This document shows positions 1 through 7,266 of a DNA stretch of 24,962 nt, piece after piece. Source of the DNA: an uncultured Treponema sp. (GTDB lineage Bacteria; Spirochaetota; Spirochaetia; Treponematales; Treponemataceae); contig CAKZZR010000044.1 of the NCBI GenBank assembly GCA_937885475.1, forward strand, positions 1-24,962. The letters are read 5' to 3'. Position 1 is the stretch's first letter; every line of letters begins with the position of its first letter. The position numbers and the translations under genes are program-made. The notes below the pieces were generated by a model. The model saw only the letters and a list, made by a program, of their open reading frames with translations. It searched no databases and was not told the DNA's origin.

Positions 1-41
1 TGAAGTTCAAAGCCACCGCTTTTTTTTGTTTGTATGCGCTT

Positions 42-1025
42 TTACGCTTGCGCGTTTTTTGCGTCTTTTTTTGCGTAGTAGATTTTTGTGCTTATGGCAA
101 GAATCACCGCGCCCAGCATCATAAGAAAGCACAGCACCTGACCGGTAGAAAAATTGAGCAGGCTCGTGTTTGTGTAGAGCGGGGCGGACGCGTCCTTTGC
201 AATGCGGTATCCTATGTCCGCATCCGGTTCGCGGAAGTATTCTATAAAAAAGCGGACAAAGCCGTAGCCGCCCATGTAGATTGAGCCGAGCATTCCGTCC
301 CATTTTTTATGCTTGCGTACCAGGCGCAGAATTCCCCATAAGACAAGCCCCTCAAGCACCGCCTCGTACAGCTGACTTGGATGCCGCGGAAGGTTCACCA
401 TGCCGCCGCTTATATTCATGCCGATTTTTTGCGCGAAGTTCTGCACCCACGGAAGGTTGCTGCTGAAGCGTTCCGCTCCCGGAAACACCATTCCCCACGG
501 CATTGTCGTTATGCGGCCGTACAGCTCGCCGTTCAAAAAGTTTCCCAAGCGCCCGAACGTGTAGCCCAGCGGAATTGCGCATACCATTGCATCGATCCAC
601 TGAAATACGCGTTTCTTTTTCCAGATGCACCAGACGACCATGCCAAGCCAGCCGCCGATGAATCCTCCGTGATAGCTCATGCCCGCAAGCCCGGTAAAGT
701 TTCCGCTGGAATCAAGCGGCCAGAAGATGAGCCACGGCTTTTTCCAGAAAAGTCCACTGGTGTCGTATACGAGTGTTGAAAAAACGCGCGCACCCACAAG
801 CAGGAACACGATTCCCACGGAAATAAAGCTGAACAGGTCGTCTTCCGTGCATTTGAAGCCCGCGGAATCGAGCATTCCTTCCTTCATCGTGTTCTTAAGA
901 ACGTAATAAGCGGTTGCGAAGGCAAAGATGTACATAAGACCGTACCAGCGCAAAAGCCCCAGCACCGGTACTCCAGGAAAAATTTCCGGGTGAATCCAAG
1001 ATGGATATTGCAAGAACAAAAGCAT
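42..1025 (-). CDS. lgt: Prolipoprotein diacylglyceryl transferase
   Basis: This inner-membrane enzyme transfers diacylglycerol from phosphatidylglycerol to the lipobox cysteine of prolipoproteins, the first step of lipoprotein maturation. The 327-residue product is strongly hydrophobic with several membrane segments. It carries the family signatures MSYHGGFIGG (residues 116-125, with the conserved His119), GRLGNFLNGELYG (158-170), RHPSQLYEA (214-222) and GFVRFFIEYFREPD (255-268, with the conserved arginines 258 and 265). Length is slightly above the usual 260-300. The start is fixed by an AAGGA site (1034-1038 on this strand) 8 bases before the ATG. It lies 22 bases after the MinD-like gene on the same strand, so the two are probably cotranscribed. 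Its job fits a window that encodes at least two lipoproteins (7267 and 20656). Confidence 0.96.
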   Translation of the reverse strand: MLLFLQYPSWIHPEIFPGVPVLGLLRWYGLMYIFAFATAYYVLKNTMKEGMLDSAGFKCTEDDLFSFISVGIVFLLVGARVFSTLVYDTSGLFWKKPWLIFWPLDSSGNFTGLAGMSYHGGFIGGWLGMVVWCIWKKKRVFQWIDAMVCAIPLGYTFGRLGNFLNGELYGRITTMPWGMVFPGAERFSSNLPWVQNFAQKIGMNISGGMVNLPRHPSQLYEAVLEGLVLWGILRLVRKHKKWDGMLGSIYMGGYGFVRFFIEYFREPDADIGYRIAKDASAPLYTNTSLLNFSTGQVLCFLMMLGAVILAISTKIYYAKKDAKNAQA

Positions 1026-1047
1026 TTTTCAATTCCTTAGTAAGCAT

Positions 1048-2193
1048 CTACAGCCTGAAGCCCTGCTGCGCGGCCTTTACAATCTTTGATTTGAGCAGAT
1101 TGTTTTCCTTTCGCAGCTGGGTGATTTCGTAGCTCTGCATTTTTATCATGTCTATAAGCTCTCCGGTAGAAAGCTGACCGCTTCCAATAAGGTCGTTCAG
1201 CCCAGAAAGCTTGAAGTTATAGTCGTCGTTTGCGTCCTCTTCTGCCTGCATGAAGCTTGCGGAGGAATCAATTTCATTCGTAAAGTCTGCGTCAAAGTGG
1301 CGTGGTTCTGCCGCAAGCACCTTTTCGGCAATGCGGTAGATTGCCTGCGAGAGCACGCAGTTCGGCTTGTAGATGATTACCGGAAGCCGGGAAGAAAGCG
1401 CCTTGTCCTGCAGCTGGTCGCGGTACATAAGGCCAAGGTATTCCAAATCCATGCCAAGGTATTGACTGCACGAGTTGCGTATGCGCTGCGCGCGGTCTGC
1501 GTCCTTTGGGTCGTCAATCATGTTCATTACAAGGCGCGGCATGAATTGGCTCATGCGCGACTTGAACAGCGCCGTGTTCTGCGGGTCAACGAGCGAAAGA
1601 TTTTCCACCAGCTTTGGAATGTAGATTGTCTTCATTGCTTCAGCATTGCTCTTGAGCTGCTCAAGGTACTGGTGTCCTGCGGAGCCGCGCTTGTATGTGG
1701 TGTTCAGAAGTCGGAACACGGAATTCTTAAGGAACAGATAGCCGTCAAGCGTTGCGGTAACGGTTGGCGCGGTAACAAGAATTCCCTGCGGCGACTGAAG
1801 GAACATGTCAAGGATAATCTGATGGGTTCCTGCGCCCAAATCAAGGATAAGAAAGTCCGCGTCAATTGAATGAAAGTTGCGGAGCAACTTTGTTTTTTGC
1901 GCCGCCTTAAGCGTCGTCAGCCCCGGAATCTGACTGTCTCCGGCAATAAAGCTTACGTTCTCATATTCCGTTGCCTCTATGATGTTCTGGAACGGCGTTT
2001 TGTCCGTAAGATAGGTGCCGATGCTGTTGTTGCGCACGTTGTGTCCCAATGCCAGATGCAGGTTCGATGCACCTAAATCAAGGTCAGCAAGAACGACTTT
2101 TTTTCCTGCCTGACCAAGGGCGATTGCCAGATTTGCAGAAAGAAGGCTTTTTCCGACGCCGCCTTTTCCGCTCGCGATAGGTAAAATTTGCAT
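1048..2193 (-). CDS. MinD/FlhG-type P-loop ATPase with C-terminal coiled coil
   Basis: A 381-residue member of the ParA/MinD ATPase superfamily. The deviant Walker A motif SGKGGVGKS is at residues 8-16, followed by LADLDLGASNLHLALG (Walker A' region) and LILDLGAG (Walker B-like). The first 280 or so residues look like MinD/FlhG, proteins that position division sites or flagella. The C-terminal 100 residues are unusual: an acidic linker (EIDSS..AEEDANDD) and then a probable coiled coil (about 342-375, TGELIDMIKMQ..ITQLRKENNLLKSK). No C-terminal MinD amphipathic helix is evident. The ATG at 2193 is preceded at 6 bases by TATAAT and has no Shine-Dalgarno site, so the message is probably leaderless. 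lgt follows 22 bases downstream. Cellular role is inferred only at family level; flagellar number control (FlhG) is the likeliest in a spirochaete but unproven. Confidence 0.85.
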   Translation of the reverse strand: MQILPIASGKGGVGKSLLSANLAIALGQAGKKVVLADLDLGASNLHLALGHNVRNNSIGTYLTDKTPFQNIIEATEYENVSFIAGDSQIPGLTTLKAAQKTKLLRNFHSIDADFLILDLGAGTHQIILDMFLQSPQGILVTAPTVTATLDGYLFLKNSVFRLLNTTYKRGSAGHQYLEQLKSNAEAMKTIYIPKLVENLSLVDPQNTALFKSRMSQFMPRLVMNMIDDPKDADRAQRIRNSCSQYLGMDLEYLGLMYRDQLQDKALSSRLPVIIYKPNCVLSQAIYRIAEKVLAAEPRHFDADFTNEIDSSASFMQAEEDANDDYNFKLSGLNDLIGSGQLSTGELIDMIKMQSYEITQLRKENNLLKSKIVKAAQQGFRL

Positions 2194-2199
2194 AAATTC

Positions 2200-2228
2200 A
2201 TTATAACATAGCGAAAAAGTACTGTAAA
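2200..2228 (-). promoter_or_regulatory. Promoter of the MinD-like gene (leaderless type)
   Basis: Read on the minus strand: -35 TTTACA (2223-2228), 17-bp spacer, -10 TATAAT (2200-2205). The -10 box ends 6 bases before the ATG at 2193, so the predicted transcription start is at the start codon. The -35 box lies 3 bp from the -35 box of the divergent ctp promoter. Confidence 0.75.
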
Positions 2229-2231
2229 TGT

Positions 2232-2260
2232 TTGAAAAATGTCTTCGTTCGTCATAAAAT
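2232..2260 (+). promoter_or_regulatory. Promoter of the ctp-rsmE operon (leaderless type)
   Basis: -35 TTGAAA (2232-2237), 17-bp spacer, -10 TAAAAT (2255-2260), then 7 bases to the ATG at 2268. The predicted transcription start coincides with that ATG. The in-frame TTG at 2232 that could be called a start codon is part of this -35 box. Confidence 0.7.
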
Positions 2261-2267
2261 GAATGCT

Positions 2268-3791
2268 ATGAAAAAAATAATACGCCGTTCAAATACGTTG
2301 CTTTCGTTCCTTTTTATTTCGATTTTTGCTTCGCAGTGCTTTGCGCAGTCCGCAATAAATTCCGACCGCAATTCCAATTTCTTCTATCTTAAAAAACTGA
2401 ATTCAATATTTGATTTCGTTCAGCAGAATTATGTTGACGACATAGACCCAAAAGTGCTGTACGAGGGCGCGATGAAGGGAATGCTTGACGCGCTTGATGA
2501 CCCCTACACCTCGTATCTGGACGAAAGCGTGCAGCGTGACCTTGCCGAAACAACGGAGGGGCATTTTGGCGGCGTAGGACTGATGATTTCAAAGCCCACG
2601 GAATCCAAGCCAGAAAAGCCCGCGTACGTTGAGGTTTCCACGCCGATTGAGGACACACCCGGCGCGCGTGCGGGAATTCTTTCCGGGGACTACATTGTAG
2701 AAATTGACGGAAATCCTACCGAGCCTATGACCATGCAGGAAGTGCTTAAGAACCTGCGCGGCGAGGTTGGGACTCCGGTTACCGTTACCATCCTGCGTGG
2801 AAAAACGATGCGTTTTTCCGTGGACTTAATCCGCGGACTGATTGAGGTTCCCACGGTAAAATACAGCATGATAGGAAAAACCGGCTATGTGCGCCTTATC
2901 CAGTTTACGCCGGATACCGCGCCGCGGCTTCAGGAGGCGCTGGACTTTTTTAAGGCAAATGGCTTTGAGAACATGATTCTTGACCTGCGCGACAACGGCG
3001 GCGGACTTATTACCAGCGCCGTAAACGTGGTTGACAAATTCATTGACGAAGGGCTTATCGTTTCTACCAAGGGGCGGCTTGCCTACCAGAATTCGGCGTA
3101 CAGCGCGAGCGAGCAGAAGACCGTCGTGCGCGACAAGCCGATGGTTGTGCTTATAAACCGAGGCTCTGCAAGTGCCAGCGAGATTGTTTCCGGCGCCTTA
3201 AAAGACCACCACATCGCCTATCTTGTGGGAACCCGCTCCTACGGCAAAGGCTCAGTTCAGTCTGTCATTCCGCTGGATAGCGGCGAAGAAATAAAGCTTA
3301 CGATTGCGCGCTACTATTCACCGAGCGACACAAACATTGACAAAATCGGCATTCCGCCGGATTTGGAGGTAACCTTCCCGCCGCTTAGTGAAGAAAGTGA
3401 GAAGGCATACGCCGCTCTTGTTGAATCCGACGCGGTTAACACGTATGTAGAAGCTCATCCAAGCATGAGCGAGGCAGACATTGCCGCCTACGCAAAGGAG
3501 CTTAAAAAATCCTATGACCTTGAGGAGCGCCTTTTGCGCCGCATAATCCGCCTGCAGGTGAACCGCCACAATCCTAGCGTGGTTTACGACCTTGATTTTG
3601 ACGTGCAGCTGAATGCGGCGCTTGACGTTCTGAACAAGACGGACGATTTTGCTTCTTTGGTGGCATCCGCAAAGACCTTGCGCGAGCTTCAGGAAGAAGC
3701 CGAAGCTAATGAGGCGGCAGAAAAAGCCGCGCCAGGAGCTGCGGGCGCAGACAGAGCCGATTCCGCTTATGGCAACAAGAAAGCAGAATAA
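2268..3791 (+). CDS. ctp: S41-family carboxyl-terminal processing peptidase
   Basis: A serine protease of the CtpA/Prc family that trims or degrades exported proteins in the periplasm. From the ATG at 2268 the product has about 507 residues and begins with a signal peptide (KKIIRRS, a hydrophobic core, then SQCFAQ, cleavage near residue 25). An N-terminal helical segment with DALDDPYTSYLDE leads into a PDZ domain (GGVGLMI to LRGKTM), then the S41 catalytic core. RGSASASEI holds the nucleophile Ser302 and SYGKGSVQ the general base Lys327, 25 residues apart as in CtpB. The acidic/alanine-rich tail (EEAEANEAAEKAAPGAAGADRA) is probably disordered. Upstream in-frame TTG (2232) and ATG (2259) codons were rejected because they would lie upstream of the predicted transcription start. 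The stop overlaps the rsmE start (TAATG), so the two are translationally coupled. Confidence 0.93.
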   Translation: MKKIIRRSNTLLSFLFISIFASQCFAQSAINSDRNSNFFYLKKLNSIFDFVQQNYVDDIDPKVLYEGAMKGMLDALDDPYTSYLDESVQRDLAETTEGHFGGVGLMISKPTESKPEKPAYVEVSTPIEDTPGARAGILSGDYIVEIDGNPTEPMTMQEVLKNLRGEVGTPVTVTILRGKTMRFSVDLIRGLIEVPTVKYSMIGKTGYVRLIQFTPDTAPRLQEALDFFKANGFENMILDLRDNGGGLITSAVNVVDKFIDEGLIVSTKGRLAYQNSAYSASEQKTVVRDKPMVVLINRGSASASEIVSGALKDHHIAYLVGTRSYGKGSVQSVIPLDSGEEIKLTIARYYSPSDTNIDKIGIPPDLEVTFPPLSEESEKAYAALVESDAVNTYVEAHPSMSEADIAAYAKELKKSYDLEERLLRRIIRLQVNRHNPSVVYDLDFDVQLNAALDVLNKTDDFASLVASAKTLRELQEEAEANEAAEKAAPGAAGADRADSAYGNKKAE

Positions 3792-4690
3792 TGCGCCAGT
3801 TCATTTCTTTTGCAGAGCCGGACAAGGACGGAATTCTGGAGATTACCGGCAAGGATTTTAAATACCTTCACAGCGTACTGCGCCTTAAGAGCGGCGACAT
3901 GCTGAGCGTACGACTGCCGGACGGCAGCCTTCAGAATACGACGGTTTGCCGCCTTAATGCCGAAAAGCGTGTCATGACGCTGCAAATATGTGCCGATACA
4001 CAGAATAAGAGCGTAACGCGCGGCGTGCAGGCTGCCTTTGTGCAGTCTGAAACTGCATGTAACGCGGTGGAATTCTGGCTTCTGCAATACATTGCAAAGC
4101 CCGTTAAAATGGAGCAGATTATACGGCAGGCTACGGAGTGCGGCGTTGCCAAAATCATTCCGATTGCGGGCGAATATTCGCAAAAGCAGAACGTGCTTGC
4201 CATGAGCGGCGCAAAAAAAGAGCGCGTGGAGCGGATTGTGCGTGAGGCCCGGCAGCAGAGCGGCTCCGCGGTGGAAACCGACGTTTGCGGGCCCTGCTCA
4301 ACAAAAGAGGCGCTCAGTTTATGGAAAAGCGCTTGCATGGCGGGCTATGACGGCTCGAAGCGCGATAGCTTCGTTACCGCTGCGAATGCTACCAGCTCTG
4401 CTGACGGCGAAAACGCCCAAAACTTTAAAATCGGTGAGAATGTCGCGCTCGTCCTATGGGAGCGCAACGAGCGCACGCGCAGGCTTACGGACGTGCTTTC
4501 TAAAAATGTACGCCGCGTGGCGATTGCGGTGGGCTGTGAGGGCGGCATAAGCCCCGCCGAAATAGAACAGCTTGAAAAAGACGGCTTCGCTCCGATTCAT
4601 TTTGCAGGAAACATCCTGCGTTGCGAGACCGCCGCCTTGTACGGCATAGCCGCCGTTCAGTCAATGCTTGGGGAAATGGGAGACCTTTAA
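3791..4690 (+). CDS. rsmE: 16S rRNA (uracil1498-N3)-methyltransferase
   Basis: RsmE methylates U1498 of 16S rRNA in the assembled 30S subunit. The 299-residue product begins MRQFISF with the N-terminal PUA-like domain (DFKYLHSVLRLKSGDML), followed by the SPOUT methyltransferase domain. The trefoil-knot signatures near the C terminus are AIAVGCEGGISPAEIEQL and ILRCETAALYGIAA, which match the family's IGPEGGF.. and ILRTETA motifs; the usual proline of GPEGG is a cysteine here. The segment around residues 190-215 (DSFVTAANATSSADGENAQ) looks like a lineage-specific insertion. Length is a little above the usual 240-250. It starts within the stop codon of the ctp-type protease (one-base overlap) and is followed 2 bases later by the WecG-like gene. 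Confidence 0.92.
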   Translation: MRQFISFAEPDKDGILEITGKDFKYLHSVLRLKSGDMLSVRLPDGSLQNTTVCRLNAEKRVMTLQICADTQNKSVTRGVQAAFVQSETACNAVEFWLLQYIAKPVKMEQIIRQATECGVAKIIPIAGEYSQKQNVLAMSGAKKERVERIVREARQQSGSAVETDVCGPCSTKEALSLWKSACMAGYDGSKRDSFVTAANATSSADGENAQNFKIGENVALVLWERNERTRRLTDVLSKNVRRVAIAVGCEGGISPAEIEQLEKDGFAPIHFAGNILRCETAALYGIAAVQSMLGEMGDL

Positions 4691-4692
4691 AA

Positions 4693-5430
4693 ATGTCAAA
4701 TCAAAGAATTAATCTTATAGGCGTACCGATTGATATTCTTCATCCGGAAAACTTGGAGATTACCATATTGGAGATGCTTGCAAAGCCCGGCACAAAGCAC
4801 ATCGTTTTTCTTTCTATATGGGATTTGCTTAAGGCGCGCCGTCGCGGTGATTTTCAGGACTACGTTAACAGCGCAGACCTTATCATTCCTGTTTCCAAGA
4901 GCATTTTGAGCGGTGCGCGCTTCCTTAAGAAGGAAGTTCCAGTCCGCTACAATCCGTTCACCATTACCATTCAGATTCTTTCCATATTGGACGCGCACTT
5001 TAAGTCGCTGTATCTGCTTGGTTCTCATGGTCAGACGCTTCATGTTGCCGAAAAGAATGTGCGTGCTACGTTCCCCAACCTAAAAATCGTGGGCCGCTAC
5101 GTGGGCTACTACCCAAAGAACAAGGAGGAGGACATCGTTCAGTCAATCTATAAGGCAGCTCCGTCAATGGTTCTTGTCAGCGAGGGCATAAAGGACAAGG
5201 CTGTATGGGCGTATCGCCGCCGGAATCGGTTTTCTTCCAGCATTTTCTGCTATTATAAGGACGTGCTGGGCATTTTCTCAAAACGAATCAAAAGGGTTGA
5301 CGAAAGCGTGTTCAACAAAGGGCATGAATTCTGGCATGAGCTGGGAAAAAATCCATTAAAAATATTTTTACTTTTGCCCTACTGCAAGTATATACTTATT
5401 CTTGTGTTCTACAGATTATTTAAAAAATAG
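4693..5430 (+). CDS. WecG/TagA/CpsF-like protein with degenerate active site
   Basis: A 245-residue protein with the overall layout of the WecG/TagA/CpsF (GT26) family, which transfers N-acetylmannosamine-type sugars to lipid-linked precursors. Matching landmarks are NSADLIIP (59-66), SLYLLGSHGQ..VAEKNV (105-123), FPNLKIVGRYVGYYPKNKEEDIVQ (127-150) and a C-terminal FWHELGKNPLK. The catalytic motifs are altered: the family's PDG (with the proposed catalytic Asp) reads PVS at 66-68, GAPKQE..W reads EGIKDKAVW at 164-172, and GGxFDxxAG..RAP reads YYKDVLGIFSKRIKRVD. A hydrophobic basic C-terminus (223-245) could hold it at the membrane. The start at 4693 has GGGAG 10 bases upstream; a longer in-frame TTG start at 4621 would lie deep inside rsmE. 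It may be a pseudoenzyme or an enzyme with new chemistry. Confidence 0.72.
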   Translation: MSNQRINLIGVPIDILHPENLEITILEMLAKPGTKHIVFLSIWDLLKARRRGDFQDYVNSADLIIPVSKSILSGARFLKKEVPVRYNPFTITIQILSILDAHFKSLYLLGSHGQTLHVAEKNVRATFPNLKIVGRYVGYYPKNKEEDIVQSIYKAAPSMVLVSEGIKDKAVWAYRRRNRFSSSIFCYYKDVLGIFSKRIKRVDESVFNKGHEFWHELGKNPLKIFLLLPYCKYILILVFYRLFKK

Positions 5431-5455
5431 CGGGAAGCAACTCCCTCTGTAATTC

Positions 5456-5486
5456 TTGACACAATCTTTTTCTAGTTATCTATGAA
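5456..5486 (+). promoter_or_regulatory. Possible promoter of the sigma-54 activator-like gene
   Basis: A perfect TTGACA lies at 5456-5461. No strong -10 follows at 17 bp; the best option is TATGAA at 5481-5486 with a 19-bp spacer. A run of T (about 5500-5510) and a GGGGAGG Shine-Dalgarno stretch (5515-5521) complete the short leader. Confidence 0.35.
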
Positions 5487-5529
5487 TTGCTGATAAATGA
5501 TTTTTTTTTTCAGCGGGGAGGGCTTGTAG

Positions 5530-6306
5530 ATGATTAAAAAAAGTCCGTGTGATTTTTTTGACTCCAATGAATGGGAGCTTCCGAACGTGGTTGGAAGCTC
5601 TTCCGCAATGCATGAGGTGCGCTGTCGCCTTAAAAAAATGGCGCACACCGACCTGAACGTGCTGCTGCTTGGAGAAAGCGGCACCGGCAAAACGCTTATG
5701 GCAAAGGTCATTCATGATTTTTCAGAACGGCGTGCAAAGCCGTTTGTTTCCGTGAACATGGCTTCAATTCCTGAGCAGCTTGCGGAATCCGAACTGTTCG
5801 GCACGCTGAGTGGCGCGTATACCGGCTCCATGAACCGCACAGGCTTTGCTTCTGCTGCAGACGGCGGAACGCTCTTTTTTGACGAGATTGCGGAACTGCC
5901 CTTGAGCGTGCAGGCAAAGCTGCTGCATTTTGTTGAGACCGGCACCTTCTACAAGGTAGGCTCTGTAACGCCGGTACGCGTGGATGTGCGCATTATATGC
6001 GCCACGAATGCAAACCTTGAAAAAATGGTGGAAGAAAAGAAGTTCAATCAGGCGTTGTATTACCGCATTCATAAGGCTGTGCTGCGTATTCCGCCCTTGC
6101 GTGAGCGGCGCGAAGACATTCTGCCACTTTCTGAATCCTTCTTAAAAAAGAAAGGCTTCAGCACGGGATGCTTTTCTAAGGAGGCGCTTGCCATGATTGA
6201 GCGCTGTGAATGGCCGGGCAACGTGCGTCAGCTGGAAAGTTGCCTGCATGTTACCTGCGAACTGAACCGCGACCACATCATTGAGCCGGAAGATTTGGTG
6301 TTCTAG
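5530..6306 (+). CDS. Sigma-54-interacting AAA+ protein, ATPase module only
   Basis: A 258-residue bacterial enhancer-binding-protein-type ATPase. Such proteins use ATP hydrolysis to open promoters bound by sigma-54 RNA polymerase. Visible motifs in order: Walker A GESGTGKT (48-55), ELFG (88-91), a loop GAYTGS (95-100) in place of GAFTGA, Walker B LFFDEI (115-120), sensor I CATN (157-160), the LYYRI/LRERREDI region (176-197) and sensor II WPGNVRQLE (228-236). The invariant Thr of the sigma-54-contact loop is kept; its first Phe is Tyr and its last Ala is Ser. No N-terminal receiver, GAF or PAS domain and no C-terminal Fis-type helix-turn-helix is present; the protein ends at EPEDLVF. The start has GGGAGG upstream. 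rpoN itself is at 15656. The 3' end overlaps the convergent methyltransferase gene by 29 bases. Confidence 0.88.
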   Translation: MIKKSPCDFFDSNEWELPNVVGSSSAMHEVRCRLKKMAHTDLNVLLLGESGTGKTLMAKVIHDFSERRAKPFVSVNMASIPEQLAESELFGTLSGAYTGSMNRTGFASAADGGTLFFDEIAELPLSVQAKLLHFVETGTFYKVGSVTPVRVDVRIICATNANLEKMVEEKKFNQALYYRIHKAVLRIPPLRERREDILPLSESFLKKKGFSTGCFSKEALAMIERCEWPGNVRQLESCLHVTCELNRDHIIEPEDLVF

Positions 6307-7042
6307 CGTTCTTTTGGCTCAAGCCCGCTGCCTTGGAAAAGATTTTTTCCAGATATTGGGCTTCGCCTTCAGAAATTGCTGCACGCGAAAGCAGAGCGCT
6401 CCAGAACGCTTCCATGTCGGGGCGACCGTTCAATTTGAAGAAGCCGATTTTTTGCAGGTTGTCCGCAATGCTGTTCACGGTTTTTTGCAGCCGTTCCCGC
6501 GTAAGCGGCGTGTAGCCGGTAAGGTAGTCGTTCTTTTTTCTGAATAGGTGGTAGCAGATAATCTGCACCGCATGAGAAAGGTTGAGGGAGCCGAATTCCT
6601 CGCTGGAAGGAATCGTTACGCCCATGTTGCATTCCTTAAGCTGGTCGTCGGTAAGCCCTGTGCGTTCGTTTCCAAAAACTACGGCGATTTTTGTTCCGTC
6701 GTCAGGCTTGCCGCTTGCGCCGGTAAGCGTGCTTGCAGTGTCCGCAAATTCCTCGGGAAGGAAGAGCTTTCCCTTGCGGTTCTGCCCGCGCCGTCTGGTG
6801 GTTCCGGCGGCAATTGCACAGTCCTTTACGGCTTCCGTTATGGAGTCAAAGAATTGTGCGCCGTCGTAGATGTACGCGGCGTGAATGGCGAGCCGATGGA
6901 CGGTCTCGGTGTCGTAGCTTTCTTTTTTTCCTACGATTCTGAGTTGCTTTATGTCGCAGTTTGCCATAGCCCGGCACGCAGAGCCTATATTGCGGCATTC
7001 GTCCGGGTGATCAAGAATAATGCAGACCTTCTGTAAATCCAT
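6278..7042 (-). CDS. TrmJ/TrmH-family RNA 2'-O-methyltransferase
   Basis: A 254-residue SPOUT-class enzyme that uses S-adenosylmethionine to methylate ribose 2'-hydroxyls in RNA. The N-terminus CIILDHPDECRNIGSACRAMANC (motif 1, with the conserved N..G..AR-type pattern), VVFGNERTGLT (motif 2, about 137-147) and IPSSEEFGSLNLSHAVQII (motif 3, about 160-178) match TrmH group 1 proteins, including TrmJ, which modifies tRNA position 32. An extra C-terminal helical region (about 190-254) is also typical of TrmJ. tRNA is the most likely substrate, but the exact target cannot be read from sequence. A TATACT -10 box ends 6 bases before the ATG and no Shine-Dalgarno site is present, so it is probably leaderless. 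The last 29 bases overlap the end of the sigma-54 activator-like gene. Confidence 0.86.
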   Translation of the reverse strand: MDLQKVCIILDHPDECRNIGSACRAMANCDIKQLRIVGKKESYDTETVHRLAIHAAYIYDGAQFFDSITEAVKDCAIAAGTTRRRGQNRKGKLFLPEEFADTASTLTGASGKPDDGTKIAVVFGNERTGLTDDQLKECNMGVTIPSSEEFGSLNLSHAVQIICYHLFRKKNDYLTGYTPLTRERLQKTVNSIADNLQKIGFFKLNGRPDMEAFWSALLSRAAISEGEAQYLEKIFSKAAGLSQKNARTPNLPAQ

Positions 7043-7048
7043 GAACCT

Positions 7049-7077
7049 AGTATACCAACGAGCGCCGCGCGGGGCAA
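7049..7077 (-). promoter_or_regulatory. Promoter of the TrmJ-like gene (leaderless type)
   Basis: On the minus strand: -35 TTGCCC (7072-7077), 17-bp GC-rich spacer, -10 TATACT (7049-7054), then 6 bases to the ATG at 7042. The predicted transcription start lies at the start codon. Confidence 0.6.
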
Positions 7078-7111
7078 ATGGGAGATTTTTTTAAATTTAA
7101 GAAAAAAAAGT

Positions 7112-7140
7112 TTTACTTATTGAGAATTCCGGTTTAAAAT
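7112..7140 (+). promoter_or_regulatory. Candidate amylase promoter
   Basis: -35 TTTACT (7112-7117), 17-bp spacer, -10 TAAAAT (7135-7140) in an AT-rich stretch. The predicted start near 7147 gives a leader of about 120 bases, in which no known riboswitch was recognised. The weak stem GTGCGT/ATGCGC lies in the leader. Confidence 0.5.
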
Positions 7141-7145
7141 AAACC
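7131..7145. promoter_or_regulatory. Palindrome over the amylase -10 box, operator candidate
   Basis: A perfect inverted repeat GGTTTA-AAA-TAAACC (6-base arms, 3-base centre) covers the candidate -10 box of the amylase promoter. This placement suits a repressor site. No matching regulator gene is adjacent, so the binding protein is unknown. Confidence 0.45.
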
Positions 7146-7266
7146 TAATAAAAAAAGTGTTTATCAATTCTTATTTGTTCTTCTTGGTGCGACGATTGAA
7201 AACGAGCGTAGTGCGTGTTTTGGTCGGAGAAATGCGCATGTCCTTAAGTTACTCTTTGGAGGAATT

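Noticed and set aside
1297..1869. A 190-codon open frame on the plus strand
   Set aside because: It is antisense to the well-supported MinD-like gene, its product shows no recognisable motif, and it has no convincing ribosome-binding site.
4621..4692. Longer N-terminus for the WecG-like protein from an in-frame TTG
   Set aside because: It would overlap the conserved C-terminal end of rsmE by 70 bases and gives an arginine-rich extension unlike the family; the ATG at 4693 has a GGGAG site.
5432..5445. Small GGGA/TCCC hairpin after the WecG-like gene as a terminator
   Set aside because: The stem has only four pairs and no T-run follows directly.
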